DNA of 64,000 nt, from assembly GCF_013170705.1 (NCBI RefSeq), contig NZ_CP033334.1, positions 3,139,501 through 3,203,500 of the forward strand. The letters are read 5' to 3'. This DNA is from Mesorhizobium loti (GTDB lineage: Bacteria > Pseudomonadota > Alphaproteobacteria > Rhizobiales > Rhizobiaceae). The position numbers and the translations under genes were made by a program. This document shows positions 1 to 8,004 of this stretch, in pieces. Positions within the stretch are counted from its first letter, which is position 1. Each line of letters starts with the position of its first letter. The notes beneath the pieces are model-generated. The model was not told where the DNA came from, searched no databases, and saw only the letters and a program-made list of their open reading frames with translations.

Positions 1-618
1 CCCGATGATTTCCTCTGGAACGCCGGCGCGCGCCCAGGCTTCCCGCGCCACCGCCTGCAGCACCACGGTGAAATTGTTCGAGAACACGGCGGCCGCGTGG
101 TAGATCGCCTTGTGTTGCGAGCTGAGCGGAAACGGCTGGCCGCCAATGTCGCGTATCAGCGCATCGACAACCGTAACAGCCTCGGTATCGCCTTCGACGC
201 CGCAAAGTGTCCCTTCGAACTGTCCGACAGCCCTTGCCGGATCGGCGAATGTCAGCACGGGATGGACGCTAGCCAGATGCCAGCCGAGGGCACGCAAGGG
301 CTGCATCTCGGCCGCCGGCAGGAAGCCGCTGCAATGCACGGCGATGGAGGGCCGGTCCGGGGCCAGTTCCGCAAGCCGGGCCGCCACGTCCGCGATCCGC
401 GTGTCCGACACGGTGAGCAACCAGAGATCGGCCGGTCGCATGTCGGCAAGCGCGGAAACGGCGGTTCCCGCGCCGATGAATTGAACCGCCCGGGAGGCAG
501 CCTCCACGTCGCGGCCTGCAATGTCCTGAACCTCGTGCCCGCCGGCCAGGACGATCCGGCGCATGAGGGTCTGGCCCACCTTGCCGGGCCCAATCAGATT
601 GATCTTGAGCTTCGTCAT
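1..618 (-). CDS. Rossmann-fold DUF2520 protein, C-terminus cut by window edge
   Basis: The reading frame starts with ATG at 618 and stays open for 206 codons to the window edge. The N-terminus (MTKLKINLIGPGKVGQ) carries a GxGxxG nucleotide-binding loop. Further on, a Ser/His-Cys-Ser region (VHCSGFLP), a VHP motif and the helix HKAIYHAAAVFSNNF match the arrangement of Rossmann-like proteins with a C-terminal DUF2520 domain, which resemble F420-dependent NADP oxidoreductases and ProC. The substrate of this family is not established. The C-terminal helical domain is truncated here only because the sequence stops. It is followed, on the same strand upstream, by the dehydrogenase gene ending at 712. 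Confidence 0.8.
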   Translation of the reverse strand, partial: MTKLKINLIGPGKVGQTLMRRIVLAGGHEVQDIAGRDVEAASRAVQFIGAGTAVSALADMRPADLWLLTVSDTRIADVAARLAELAPDRPSIAVHCSGFLPAAEMQPLRALGWHLASVHPVLTFADPARAVGQFEGTLCGVEGDTEAVTVVDALIRDIGGQPFPLSSQHKAIYHAAAVFSNNFTVVLQAVAREAWARAGVPEEIIG

Positions 619-711
619 TTCAGCCTCATTCGACATTGGCCGAAGGCTATAGGATCGGCTTTGGCAAAGCAGGCGCAAACTTGTCCCGGCCAGCGGCTCT
701 GGCGTGAGACC

Positions 712-1809
712 TCACGCCGCGGCCGCGAGCCGGTCGCAGACTGAATGGGTTATCTGGCGGGTGGACGCGCTGCCTTTCAGGTCGGCGCTGAGCAGGCCGC
801 CGGCAAGGCAGGCTTCCGTCACGCTTCGGATGCGCCCGGCTGCCTGGTTGAGCTTCGCGTCGCCATGCTTGTGGCCGAGCCAGTCGAGCATGGAGGCGGC
901 CGACAGGATGGTGCCATAGGGATTGGCGATGCCCTTGCCGGCAATGTCGGGCGCCGAGCCGTGCGCTGCCTGGAAGAAGCCGTTGGCGTCGCCGATCTCG
1001 GCCGAGGGCGCCATGCCCATGCCGCCGACGGTGGCGGCGGCAAGGTCGGACAGGATGTCGCCGAACATGTTCTCGCTGACGATGACATTGAAGTGGCCTG
1101 GCTTCAGCACGAGGTGCATGGCCATGGCGTCGACCAGCGCATATTCGGTCGCGATGTCGGGATAGTCCTTGGCCACCTCGTCGAAGACCGAGCGGAAAAA
1201 GGCATAGCTGCGCAGCACGTTGGCCTTGTCGCAGCAAGTCACCCGGCGCACGCCGTCGCGTGGCGCGCCGTCCGACTGGCGTGCCAGTTCGAAGGCCTTG
1301 CGGACGATACGTTCGATGCCGGTGCGGGTCTGCACCAGCGTATCGACCGCGACCTCGCCGCGCAGCCGCGCGCCCGAGCCGCGCGCGGCGTAGAGCCCTT
1401 CGCTGTTCTCGCGCAGGATGATGTAGTCGATGTCGCCGGCCTTGACGCCGCGCAAGGGACTCTCAACACCCTCGAAGAGCCTGATGGGGCGGATGTTGGC
1501 GTAGAGGTCGAGTTCGAAGCGCAGCTTGAGCGTGAAATCCAGCCCCGCTTCGGTGCCGTCGGGATGGACGACGCCGGGCAGGCCGCCCGCGCCATGCAGG
1601 ATGGCGTCCGCCGCCCGGCAGGCCAGGAAGGTCGGTTCGGGAAAGCTCTGGCCGGTCTTCAGGAAATGCTCGGCGCCGGCCGGATATTCGCTGAAGCGCA
1701 GCGGGCTGTCGGGCCCGAGCGCGGCCTTCACCACCTCGATCGTGGCGGCGCAGACTTCCGGGCCGATGCCGTCGCCATGCACCACGGCGATCTCGTAGAT
1801 ATCCTTCAT
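712..1809 (-). CDS. isocitrate/isopropylmalate dehydrogenase family protein (tartrate/IPM-dehydrogenase-like)
   Basis: The 365-residue protein is full length for the metal- and NAD-dependent beta-decarboxylating dehydrogenase family. It starts with the family signature HGDGIGPE, has the substrate-loop region ILRENSEGLYA, a central Lys/Asp region (CDKANVL) and the metal-binding Asp-rich segment NMFGDILSDLAA followed by AAHGSAPDIAGKGIANP. It probably oxidises and decarboxylates a 2-hydroxy dicarboxylate. It is unlikely to be the leucine-pathway LeuB because it sits in a catabolic neighbourhood with an SDR and an aldehyde dehydrogenase and no leuC/leuD nearby. ATG at 1809 has GAGG eight bases upstream; an in-frame TTG at 1815 is a weaker start. 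It lies 27 bases downstream of the SDR on the same strand, so the two are probably cotranscribed. Confidence 0.87.
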   Translation of the reverse strand: MKDIYEIAVVHGDGIGPEVCAATIEVVKAALGPDSPLRFSEYPAGAEHFLKTGQSFPEPTFLACRAADAILHGAGGLPGVVHPDGTEAGLDFTLKLRFELDLYANIRPIRLFEGVESPLRGVKAGDIDYIILRENSEGLYAARGSGARLRGEVAVDTLVQTRTGIERIVRKAFELARQSDGAPRDGVRRVTCCDKANVLRSYAFFRSVFDEVAKDYPDIATEYALVDAMAMHLVLKPGHFNVIVSENMFGDILSDLAAATVGGMGMAPSAEIGDANGFFQAAHGSAPDIAGKGIANPYGTILSAASMLDWLGHKHGDAKLNQAAGRIRSVTEACLAGGLLSADLKGSASTRQITHSVCDRLAAAA

Positions 1810-1836
1810 CGCCAAAACCTCACGGACAACAGTTTC

Positions 1837-2580
1837 TCAGATGCACTTGCCGCCATCGACGTTGAGGTCGACGCCGGTGATCATGCTGGCCTCGTCCGAG
1901 CACAGGAAGGCGGCGGCATTGCCCATGTCCTGGGGCGTCGACAGCCGGCCGATCGGGATGGTGGCGACGACGCGGGCGCGATTCTCCTCGCCGGAGCCGA
2001 TGAAGGTCGACAGCAGCGGCGTGTCGCCGGCGACCGGGTTGATGGCGTTGACGCGGATGCCGAAGGGGGCGAGTTCCACCGCCATGGCCCGGGTCGCGGC
2101 GATCGCCCAGCCCTTGGAGGCGTTGTACCAGGTGAGGTTCGGGCGCGGCGAGACGCCGCCTGTGGAGGCGACGTTGAGGATCGCGCCCGACTTGATGGAT
2201 TTGAAATGCGGCACCACGGCGCGCGAGCCATTGTAGATCGAGCGCATGTTGACGTTGGCGATCCTGTCGAACAGGCCCTCGTCCATCGTCTCCAGCGGCA
2301 AGGGCGGCTGGGCGACGCCGGCATTGTTGACCAGAATGTCGAGGCCGCCAAAGGCCGACCGGGCGAGATCGGCGGCCGCCTCGAAGCTTTCCAGTGTCGA
2401 GACGTCACCGGTGATCGGCCGCACCTTTTCGCCGATCTCGCTGGCGACCCTGGCCGCTGCCGCCTCATCACGGTCCATCAGCACGACCAGGGCGCCCTCG
2501 GCGACGAATTTCCTGACGATGCCTTCGCCAAATCCCGAACCGCCACCGGTGATGATGGCGACCTTGCCAGCAAGTCTCAT
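1837..2580 (-). CDS. SDR family oxidoreductase (3-oxoacyl-reductase-like)
   Basis: This 247-residue classical short-chain dehydrogenase/reductase has the cofactor loop TGGGSGFGEG near residue 11, the NNAG motif around residue 87, the catalytic Ser in NVASTGG and the YxxxK pair in WYNASKG. A C-terminal DGGKCI closes the Rossmann fold as in glucose dehydrogenase/FabG-like enzymes. An acidic residue after beta-2 (MDRDEA) favours NAD over NADP. ATG at 2580 has a strong GGAGGA Shine-Dalgarno. It is the first gene of a two-gene unit with the beta-decarboxylating dehydrogenase and is divergent from the aldehyde dehydrogenase at 2723, suggesting a shared control region and one oxidative pathway. Substrate unknown. 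Confidence 0.9.
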   Translation of the reverse strand: MRLAGKVAIITGGGSGFGEGIVRKFVAEGALVVLMDRDEAAAARVASEIGEKVRPITGDVSTLESFEAAADLARSAFGGLDILVNNAGVAQPPLPLETMDEGLFDRIANVNMRSIYNGSRAVVPHFKSIKSGAILNVASTGGVSPRPNLTWYNASKGWAIAATRAMAVELAPFGIRVNAINPVAGDTPLLSTFIGSGEENRARVVATIPIGRLSTPQDMGNAAAFLCSDEASMITGVDLNVDGGKCI

Positions 2581-2722
2581 ATCTGTTCCTCCGTTGCCGG
2601 CACCATCGGGGAAGTCGCCGTGATTGCACAGTCCGATTATCTGAACGCCCTTTTAGCTTTCCTTGTTTGAGGTCCCCGGCAGCGGGAGTAATAGTCGCCA
2701 CGGAATTCGTGAGGAGGACGCG

Positions 2723-4219
2723 ATGACGCTGAATTTCGACCCGAGGGCGAAGGCCACGACGCTCTACCATGGCGAATTCCGGCCGATGTTCATCGGCGGC
2801 AAGTGGGTCGCGGCGCAGTCCGGCCAGGAAATGCAGGCGCTCAACCCGGCAACGGGCGAGGTGCTGGCGACGGTGCCGCGCGGCGGCGCGGCCGACATCG
2901 ATGCCGCGGTCAAGGCGGCACGCGCGGCGTTCGAAGGACCTTGGTCAAAATTCTCGCCCTACGAGCGGCAGTGCGTGCTGCTGCGCATCGCCGATCTGTT
3001 CGAGACGCATTGGGAAGAGCTCAGCGTTTCCGACACGCTCGACATGGGCCTGCCGATCACGCGCACGCTGGCCAACCGGCGCCGCGTCATCGGCATGCTG
3101 CGCTTCTATGCCGGCATGGCGACAGCGCTGCATGGCGAATCCATCGACAATTCGATCCCAGGCGAGATCGTCTCCTTCACAAGGCGCGAGCCGGTCGGCG
3201 TCGTCGGCGCGATCATTCCCTGGAACGCGCCGACCGCCGCCTCGATCTGGAAGATCGCGCCGGCGCTCGCCACCGGCTGCACCATCGTGCTGAAGCCCTC
3301 CGAGGATGCGTCGCTGACGCCGCTTTTGATCGCCAGGCTGATGCAGGAAGCCGGCGTGCCCGACGGCGTCGTCAACATCGTCACCGGCACCGGGGCCGAG
3401 GCCGGCGCGCGGCTGGCCGAACACCCAGACGTCAACAAGATCGTCTTCACCGGCTCGACGCTGACCGGCCAAGCCATCGCGCGGGCAGGGGTCACCAATC
3501 TCAAGCGCGTGTCGCTGGAACTCGGCGGCAAGTCGCCGATCATCGTCTGCCGCGACGCCGACATCGACAAGGCCGTTCCGGTCGCGGCGATGGCGGTGTT
3601 CGTGCATTCCGGCCAGATCTGCATCGCCGGCTCGCGGCTGTTCGTGGCGCGCGAGATCCACGACGAGTTCGTGCGCCGGGTGGCCGAATTCGCCAGCAAA
3701 CTGCGCATAGGCCACGGCATCGAGGCGGAGACCGAAATCGGGCCGCTGATCAATGCCAGGCAGGCCGGCAAGGTGGAGGGCTACATCAAGGCCGGCAGCG
3801 CCGAGGGCGCGGAACTGGTCGCCGGCGGCTCGCGGCTGACGGGCGAGCTCTACGATGGCGGCAATTTCATCGCGCCGACGGTCTTCGGCGCGGTGTCGGA
3901 CAAGATGACCATCGCGCGCGAGGAGATTTTCGGGCCGGTCATTTCCGCGATGCCCTTCGACACGCTCGACGAAGCGGTCACGCGCGCCAATGCGACGCCC
4001 TATGGGCTGGCGGCCGGTATCTTCACCACCCATCTCGGCACCGCGCACAAGTTGGCGCGGCGCATCAAGGCCGGCTCGGTCTGGGTCAACATGTACCACG
4101 CCATCGATCCCGCCGTGCCGTTCGGCGGCATGAAGATGTCCGGCTACGGCCGCGAGGGCGGCATCGAGCACCTGCACGAGTATCTGGAGACGAAGGCAGT
4201 CTGGATCCAGACCGACTGA
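2723..4219 (+). CDS. NAD(P)-dependent aldehyde dehydrogenase
   Basis: The 498-residue protein is a full-length aldehyde dehydrogenase. It has the IPWNAP cofactor segment, the FTGST loop, the general-base Glu in LELGGKSP and the catalytic Cys in HSGQICIAGSR, followed by EEIFGPV and the C-terminal GGMKMSGYGREGG region. It oxidises an aldehyde to the acid with NAD(P). An upstream in-frame ATG at 2663 exists, but ATG at 2723 is preceded by GAGGAGG at 2711-2717 and gives the normal family N-terminus. The gene is divergent from the SDR/dehydrogenase pair, with which it likely shares a catabolic pathway. It converges on a LysR gene across a long palindrome at 4221-4363. Confidence 0.93.
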   Translation: MTLNFDPRAKATTLYHGEFRPMFIGGKWVAAQSGQEMQALNPATGEVLATVPRGGAADIDAAVKAARAAFEGPWSKFSPYERQCVLLRIADLFETHWEELSVSDTLDMGLPITRTLANRRRVIGMLRFYAGMATALHGESIDNSIPGEIVSFTRREPVGVVGAIIPWNAPTAASIWKIAPALATGCTIVLKPSEDASLTPLLIARLMQEAGVPDGVVNIVTGTGAEAGARLAEHPDVNKIVFTGSTLTGQAIARAGVTNLKRVSLELGGKSPIIVCRDADIDKAVPVAAMAVFVHSGQICIAGSRLFVAREIHDEFVRRVAEFASKLRIGHGIEAETEIGPLINARQAGKVEGYIKAGSAEGAELVAGGSRLTGELYDGGNFIAPTVFGAVSDKMTIAREEIFGPVISAMPFDTLDEAVTRANATPYGLAAGIFTTHLGTAHKLARRIKAGSVWVNMYHAIDPAVPFGGMKMSGYGREGGIEHLHEYLETKAVWIQTD

Positions 4220-4220
4220 C

Positions 4221-4363
4221 GGGGTGTGCCGGTATTCAGGTGAGGCCGGCCTGCAAATGGCTGATGCCTGCGCTTCCGCGCTCACGTACGAAAAGTACGC
4301 TCCGCTCCGGTTCTCGGCATCAGCCATTTTCGACTCGGCCTGACCTGAATCTCGACACACCCC
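4221..4363. repeat. 143-bp near-perfect palindromic repeat element between convergent genes
   Basis: The outer arms read GGGGTGTG and CACACCCC, inner blocks ATTCAGGT/ACCTGAAT and ATGGCTGATGCC/GGCATCAGCCAT pair symmetrically, and the centre is CGTAC-GAAAA-GTACG around position 4292. Only scattered mismatches interrupt the pairing. It fills most of the 170-bp space between the aldehyde dehydrogenase stop and the LysR stop, so it can form a long hairpin in either transcript and may terminate both. It resembles the dispersed palindromic intergenic elements of Mesorhizobium and relatives; that identification is from memory of the family, not a search. Confidence 0.85.
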
Positions 4364-4389
4364 TGGCGTGCGCGCTGGGTGGGCGGTGC

Positions 4390-5286
4390 TCAGTGTGCCA
4401 GTTCGCGCAGGTTGGTGCGGATGAGGTTCATCAGCTGTTCGGAAAAGGAGTGGTGCACGTAGCCCCGCGCCGTGATGATGCCGACGGAGCGGTGGGCGTC
4501 GCGGTGGTCGATCGGCACGACGCGCATGCGCTCGTCATTGCGCGAGATGGCGATGCCGGGCACGACGCAGACACCCAACCCTGAGGAGGCGAGCGCCACC
4601 GCGGTCTGCGCGCTCTCGACCTCGTATTGCGGCTTGAGCTCGATGCCTTCGGCCGCCGTCAGCCGGTCGACGAGGCCGCGCACCGCCGTCTTGCGGTTGA
4701 GCAGGATCAAGGGATAGCGCAGCAGGTCGGAGAGCAGCAGCTTCTTCTCGCCGCCGTATATTTCGGTGGGAATGCAGGCCATCAGCGGATCGTCGAGGAT
4801 GGATTCGAACTGGAAGTCGGTCAGGTTCGGCAGTTCGGGGCCGATGTAGAACTCGACCTCCTGCTGCTGCAAAAGGCCAAGGGCCGCCTGCGGCGGGGTC
4901 TCGATGACCTCGACGACCGAGCGGGGATAGCGCAGCTTGAAGGTGGCCAATATGTCGCCCAGCCGGCTCGCGGCAAGCGTCGGGGCACAGGCGATCTGCA
5001 CCTTGCCCTTGCGCCGCGCGGCGATCTCGGTCAGCCGGTCGAGGCTGGTCTGCACCTGCGACATCGCATTGGCGATCTCCTCGAACAGGACCTGGCCCTC
5101 CGGCGTCAGGCTGGCGCGCTGCGCGGTGCGGATGAAGAGCGAGATGCCGATCTGCTCCTCGAGGTCGCGGATCTGCATGGAGACCGCCGATGGCGAGCGG
5201 TTGCTCTCTTCGGCGGCACGACGGAAGCTGCCGTTTTCGGCGGCTAGCAGGAACGTCTGCAGAAGTTTGAGGTTGATGCTCGACAT
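4390..5286 (-). CDS. LysR family transcriptional regulator
   Basis: This 298-residue protein has an N-terminal winged helix-turn-helix (about residues 4-62, with LLQTFLLAAENGSFRRAAE and the recognition helix SPSAVSMQIRDLEEQIG) followed by the periplasmic-binding-like effector domain (about 90-295). It probably controls one of the flanking catabolic units: the sugar-type ABC operon whose last gene ends 124 bp upstream on the same strand, or the dehydrogenase genes beyond the palindrome. The classical LysR arrangement, divergent from its target, is not seen here, so the target is uncertain. The inducer cannot be told from sequence. Confidence 0.93.
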   Translation of the reverse strand: MSSINLKLLQTFLLAAENGSFRRAAEESNRSPSAVSMQIRDLEEQIGISLFIRTAQRASLTPEGQVLFEEIANAMSQVQTSLDRLTEIAARRKGKVQIACAPTLAASRLGDILATFKLRYPRSVVEVIETPPQAALGLLQQQEVEFYIGPELPNLTDFQFESILDDPLMACIPTEIYGGEKKLLLSDLLRYPLILLNRKTAVRGLVDRLTAAEGIELKPQYEVESAQTAVALASSGLGVCVVPGIAISRNDERMRVVPIDHRDAHRSVGIITARGYVHHSFSEQLMNLIRTNLRELAH

Positions 5287-5409
5287 GTCCGCTCGGGCAG
5301 GTGATCTGACCTCCTGACCTATTCAGACGCGGAACCGATTGCAAGGCAATAGGGCTGGCCAGGCATTGGTCCTGGCTTAGCCAGCGAACCTTTTTCCTCT
5401 TGGCGGCGC

Positions 5410-6906
5410 TCAGTGCACGGCGGCGAACATGACGCGTTCCTCGGTCGCTTCCGACAGCATCATCTCCTCGACCACACGGCCGCGCTTGACGACCAGGATG
5501 CGGTCGGAAACGGCAAGGATTTCAGGCAGATAGGAAGAGATGACGACGACGGCCATGCCCTGGTCGGCGAGATCGCTGATGAGCTGGTGGATCTCGACGA
5601 TGGCGCCGACGTCGACGCCGCGCGTCGGCTCGTCGAAGATCACCAGTTTCGGCTTCTGGATCAGCGACTTGGCGATCACGACCTTTTGCTGATTGCCGCC
5701 GGAAAGTTCGATCATCCGGGCGCGGTCGCTGGTCTGCCGCAGGCTGAGCCGCTCGCCCCATTCGCGGGCAAGCTGCCTGGCGCGCGCCAGCGACACCATC
5801 GAGACCGGGTTGGCGCCTTCGGTGAGTTCACCGATCTGCAGGTTCTCGCCGGCCGTCATGGTCTCGAAGAAGCCGTCGAGCTTGCGGTCCTCTGTGACAT
5901 AGACGATGCCGTCGCGTACCGCCGGCCTCGGTACGCGGTAGCGCACCGACTTGCCAAGCAGGCGGATTTCGCCGCCGTGGAAGATGTTGCGCTTCAACAG
6001 GCCGGCAACGACCTTGGCCATTTCCGTGCGGCCGGCGCCGACGAGGCCGAACATGCCGGTAACCTGGCCCGAAAAGACCGAGAAGGACGAGTTACGCACC
6101 AGGCCGGCACAGGACAGGTTCTCCACCGAAAGTACCTTGTCGCCATAGGGCCGCGCCGCGCGCTTGACCTCGCCATGCAGCGTTTCGGTCAGGGTGCGGC
6201 CGACCATCGCCTGCACGATGGTGGCGCGCGTGAAGCCCTTGGCGTCTCCGGAAGCGACGATCTCGCCGTCGCGCATGACGGTGATGCGGTCGGCGACATC
6301 AAGCGCCTCTTCCAGCGCGTGGCTGATGAAGATGATGGCGATGCCTTCCTTGACCAGGCGCTGCAGCAGGTTGAAGAAGTGGCTCTTCTCCTCAGGCGTC
6401 AGCGTCGCGGTCGGTTCGTCGAAGATGATGACGCGAGCCTTGTGGTGGACGGCGCGCGCGATCTCCACCATCTGCTTGTGCGCCGCGCCCAGCGTGCTGA
6501 CCTGCGCGGTCGGGTCGACCTGAAAGCCCATGCCGGCGAGGAATTGCCGGGCCTGGATGTAGAGGCCGCGCAGCCGGTTGAACATCTTCTCCTCGCCGAG
6601 ATAGAGGTTCTGCGCAACTGTCATGGCCGGCACCAGATTGGTCTCCTGGAACACCATGGCGATGCCGGCGCGCAACGCTTCGGCGGGCGTGGCGAAGGAC
6701 ACGTCCTTGCCGTCGAAGGTCATCTTGCCCTCGGTCAGCTTGAACACGCCCGCCATGACCTTGGTCAGCGTCGACTTGCCGGCGCCGTTTTCGCCGAGCA
6801 GCGCGTGGATCTCGCCCTTGCGCAGGTCGAAGTTCACGTTCTTGAAGGCGGGGATGCGCGAGAAGGCCTTGGTGGCGTCCCTGAGCTCGATGATGTTATC
6901 CGACAT
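5410..6906 (-). CDS. sugar-type ABC transporter ATP-binding protein (RbsA/MglA family)
   Basis: The 498-residue protein contains two fused ATPase domains as in RbsA, MglA and XylG. The first half has a normal Walker A (GENGAGKST) and Walker B (VIIFDEPTA). The second half has the degenerate Walker A typical of this family (GLVGAGRTE) but keeps the ABC signature LSGGNQQKV and a Walker B (LVIFDEPTRGVDVG). It powers the importer formed with the two permeases and the binding protein upstream in the same operon. ATG at 6906 lies three bases beyond the stop of the preceding propeller gene, so translation is probably coupled. It is the last gene of the operon. Confidence 0.94.
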   Translation of the reverse strand: MSDNIIELRDATKAFSRIPAFKNVNFDLRKGEIHALLGENGAGKSTLTKVMAGVFKLTEGKMTFDGKDVSFATPAEALRAGIAMVFQETNLVPAMTVAQNLYLGEEKMFNRLRGLYIQARQFLAGMGFQVDPTAQVSTLGAAHKQMVEIARAVHHKARVIIFDEPTATLTPEEKSHFFNLLQRLVKEGIAIIFISHALEEALDVADRITVMRDGEIVASGDAKGFTRATIVQAMVGRTLTETLHGEVKRAARPYGDKVLSVENLSCAGLVRNSSFSVFSGQVTGMFGLVGAGRTEMAKVVAGLLKRNIFHGGEIRLLGKSVRYRVPRPAVRDGIVYVTEDRKLDGFFETMTAGENLQIGELTEGANPVSMVSLARARQLAREWGERLSLRQTSDRARMIELSGGNQQKVVIAKSLIQKPKLVIFDEPTRGVDVGAIVEIHQLISDLADQGMAVVVISSYLPEILAVSDRILVVKRGRVVEEMMLSEATEERVMFAAVH

Positions 6907-6909
6907 CGC

Positions 6910-8004
6910 TTAACCCCGCTTGCCGCCGGCGGCGCCTGCCACGCGCACCACCCTCGAGCCGCCGCGCGAGGCGACCAGCAGGTCGTCACCCGCCTCGCAG
7001 GCGCTCACGGTGCCGTGCACCGTGCCGTCGGCGCGCGAATGGAAACTCGACAGCGGCTTCATGTTCTGGTCGCAGTGCACCACCAGCCCGTAGGATCGGG
7101 TGACCGCGTAAGGCTTCAGCACATTCATCTGCTTGAGCTGGCTGCCCTGCATCGGTTCACGGTAGTCGCGCCATGAACTCAGCGACGGCGCCATCCAATA
7201 GGCTTCGGGGACCTCGGCCAGCATGCGTTTGCGGTAGGCCTCCTCGCGCAGGATGAACTCCACCAGCTGGTTGCGGACGGAGTAGAAGGTCAGCCAGTAG
7301 CCGGCATTGAAGGCGGGCGCGATGCGCGCGGGATAGGCCGGAAGGTGTTCCAGAACCGGCATTGTCGCCTTGGTGGCAAGGTCGATGGCCAGCACGCGAT
7401 GGCGCCAGGCTTCGGTGACGTAAATGCGGTTCGAGCCGGTGGTGGCGATGCCGGCCGGCCAGGCGAGGCCGTCACGGATCAGTTCCAGCCGGCCGCTCTT
7501 CAGGTCAAGACGCCAGAGCGAACCGGAAGCGTTCTTCTGCATCAGGTCGCGGCGCCAGCCGGCCGCGGGTACCGACGCCGAGCCATTGGCGATCAGCAGG
7601 CTATTGCTGTCGAGGAAGGTGAGGGCGGTGATGCAGGAGAGCCGCCGCGCTTCGTCGCCTGTTGCCTCGCGCCCGTCATGCAGGCCGCCACGAATGACGA
7701 CACCCTTGCCGTCGATCGCCAGCGCGGTCATGCCGCGGGCATGGGCAAGTGCCGTGATCTCACCGGGGAGTTCCCGCAGCACCTCCGCATGGCCGTCGGC
7801 CCCAAAGCGCACCAGCGAGGCGGCACTGGTCGCCAGCACGCCCTTGTCGGTGCGCACGAGATTGTCAGCCTCGGCGAGGCTGGCGAAGGTCTCGGCTTCC
7901 TCGAGGCCCTGGTTGGGCAGCAAGGGGCCGTCAAGCGTCGGCACCGTCACCGCCCAGTCGCCACGGCCGAGAAAACGGTCGAAAAGCTGGCTCACGGCGC
8001 TCAT
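6910..8004 (-). CDS. SMP-30/strictosidine-synthase-like beta-propeller protein
   Basis: The 364-residue protein has repeated propeller-like blades such as GLAWPAGIATTGSNRIYVTE and a later LPAYPAR segment that align in order with the FPNGI and LPGYPDN motifs in the C-terminal half of the neighbouring fusion protein. It is therefore a divergent paralogue of that domain. Family members are lactonases or related hydrolases, which would fit hydrolysis of an imported sugar lactone, but catalytic metal ligands cannot be assigned here. No signal peptide is evident, so it should be cytoplasmic. Its ATG overlaps the stop of the fusion gene by four bases (ATGA), showing tight operon coupling. Confidence 0.75.
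   Translation of the reverse strand: MSAVSQLFDRFLGRGDWAVTVPTLDGPLLPNQGLEEAETFASLAEADNLVRTDKGVLATSAASLVRFGADGHAEVLRELPGEITALAHARGMTALAIDGKGVVIRGGLHDGREATGDEARRLSCITALTFLDSNSLLIANGSASVPAAGWRRDLMQKNASGSLWRLDLKSGRLELIRDGLAWPAGIATTGSNRIYVTEAWRHRVLAIDLATKATMPVLEHLPAYPARIAPAFNAGYWLTFYSVRNQLVEFILREEAYRKRMLAEVPEAYWMAPSLSSWRDYREPMQGSQLKQMNVLKPYAVTRSYGLVVHCDQNMKPLSSFHSRADGTVHGTVSACEAGDDLLVASRGGSRVVRVAGAAGGKRG

Noticed and set aside
745-2670. Open frame of 641 codons opposite the dehydrogenase genes
   Set aside because: It runs antisense to two well-recognised enzymes, and its composition (His/Gly/Arg/Asp rich) is that of a shadow frame in high-GC DNA.
2945-4360. Open frame opposite the aldehyde dehydrogenase extending into the palindrome
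   Set aside because: No family resemblance, and the opposite strand encodes a textbook aldehyde dehydrogenase.
5341-5395. CTGGC-TTA-GCCAG hairpin followed by a T-run between the LysR and ATPase genes
   Set aside because: The T-run follows the hairpin on the plus strand, while both flanking genes are transcribed from the minus strand, so it does not fit an intrinsic terminator for either.
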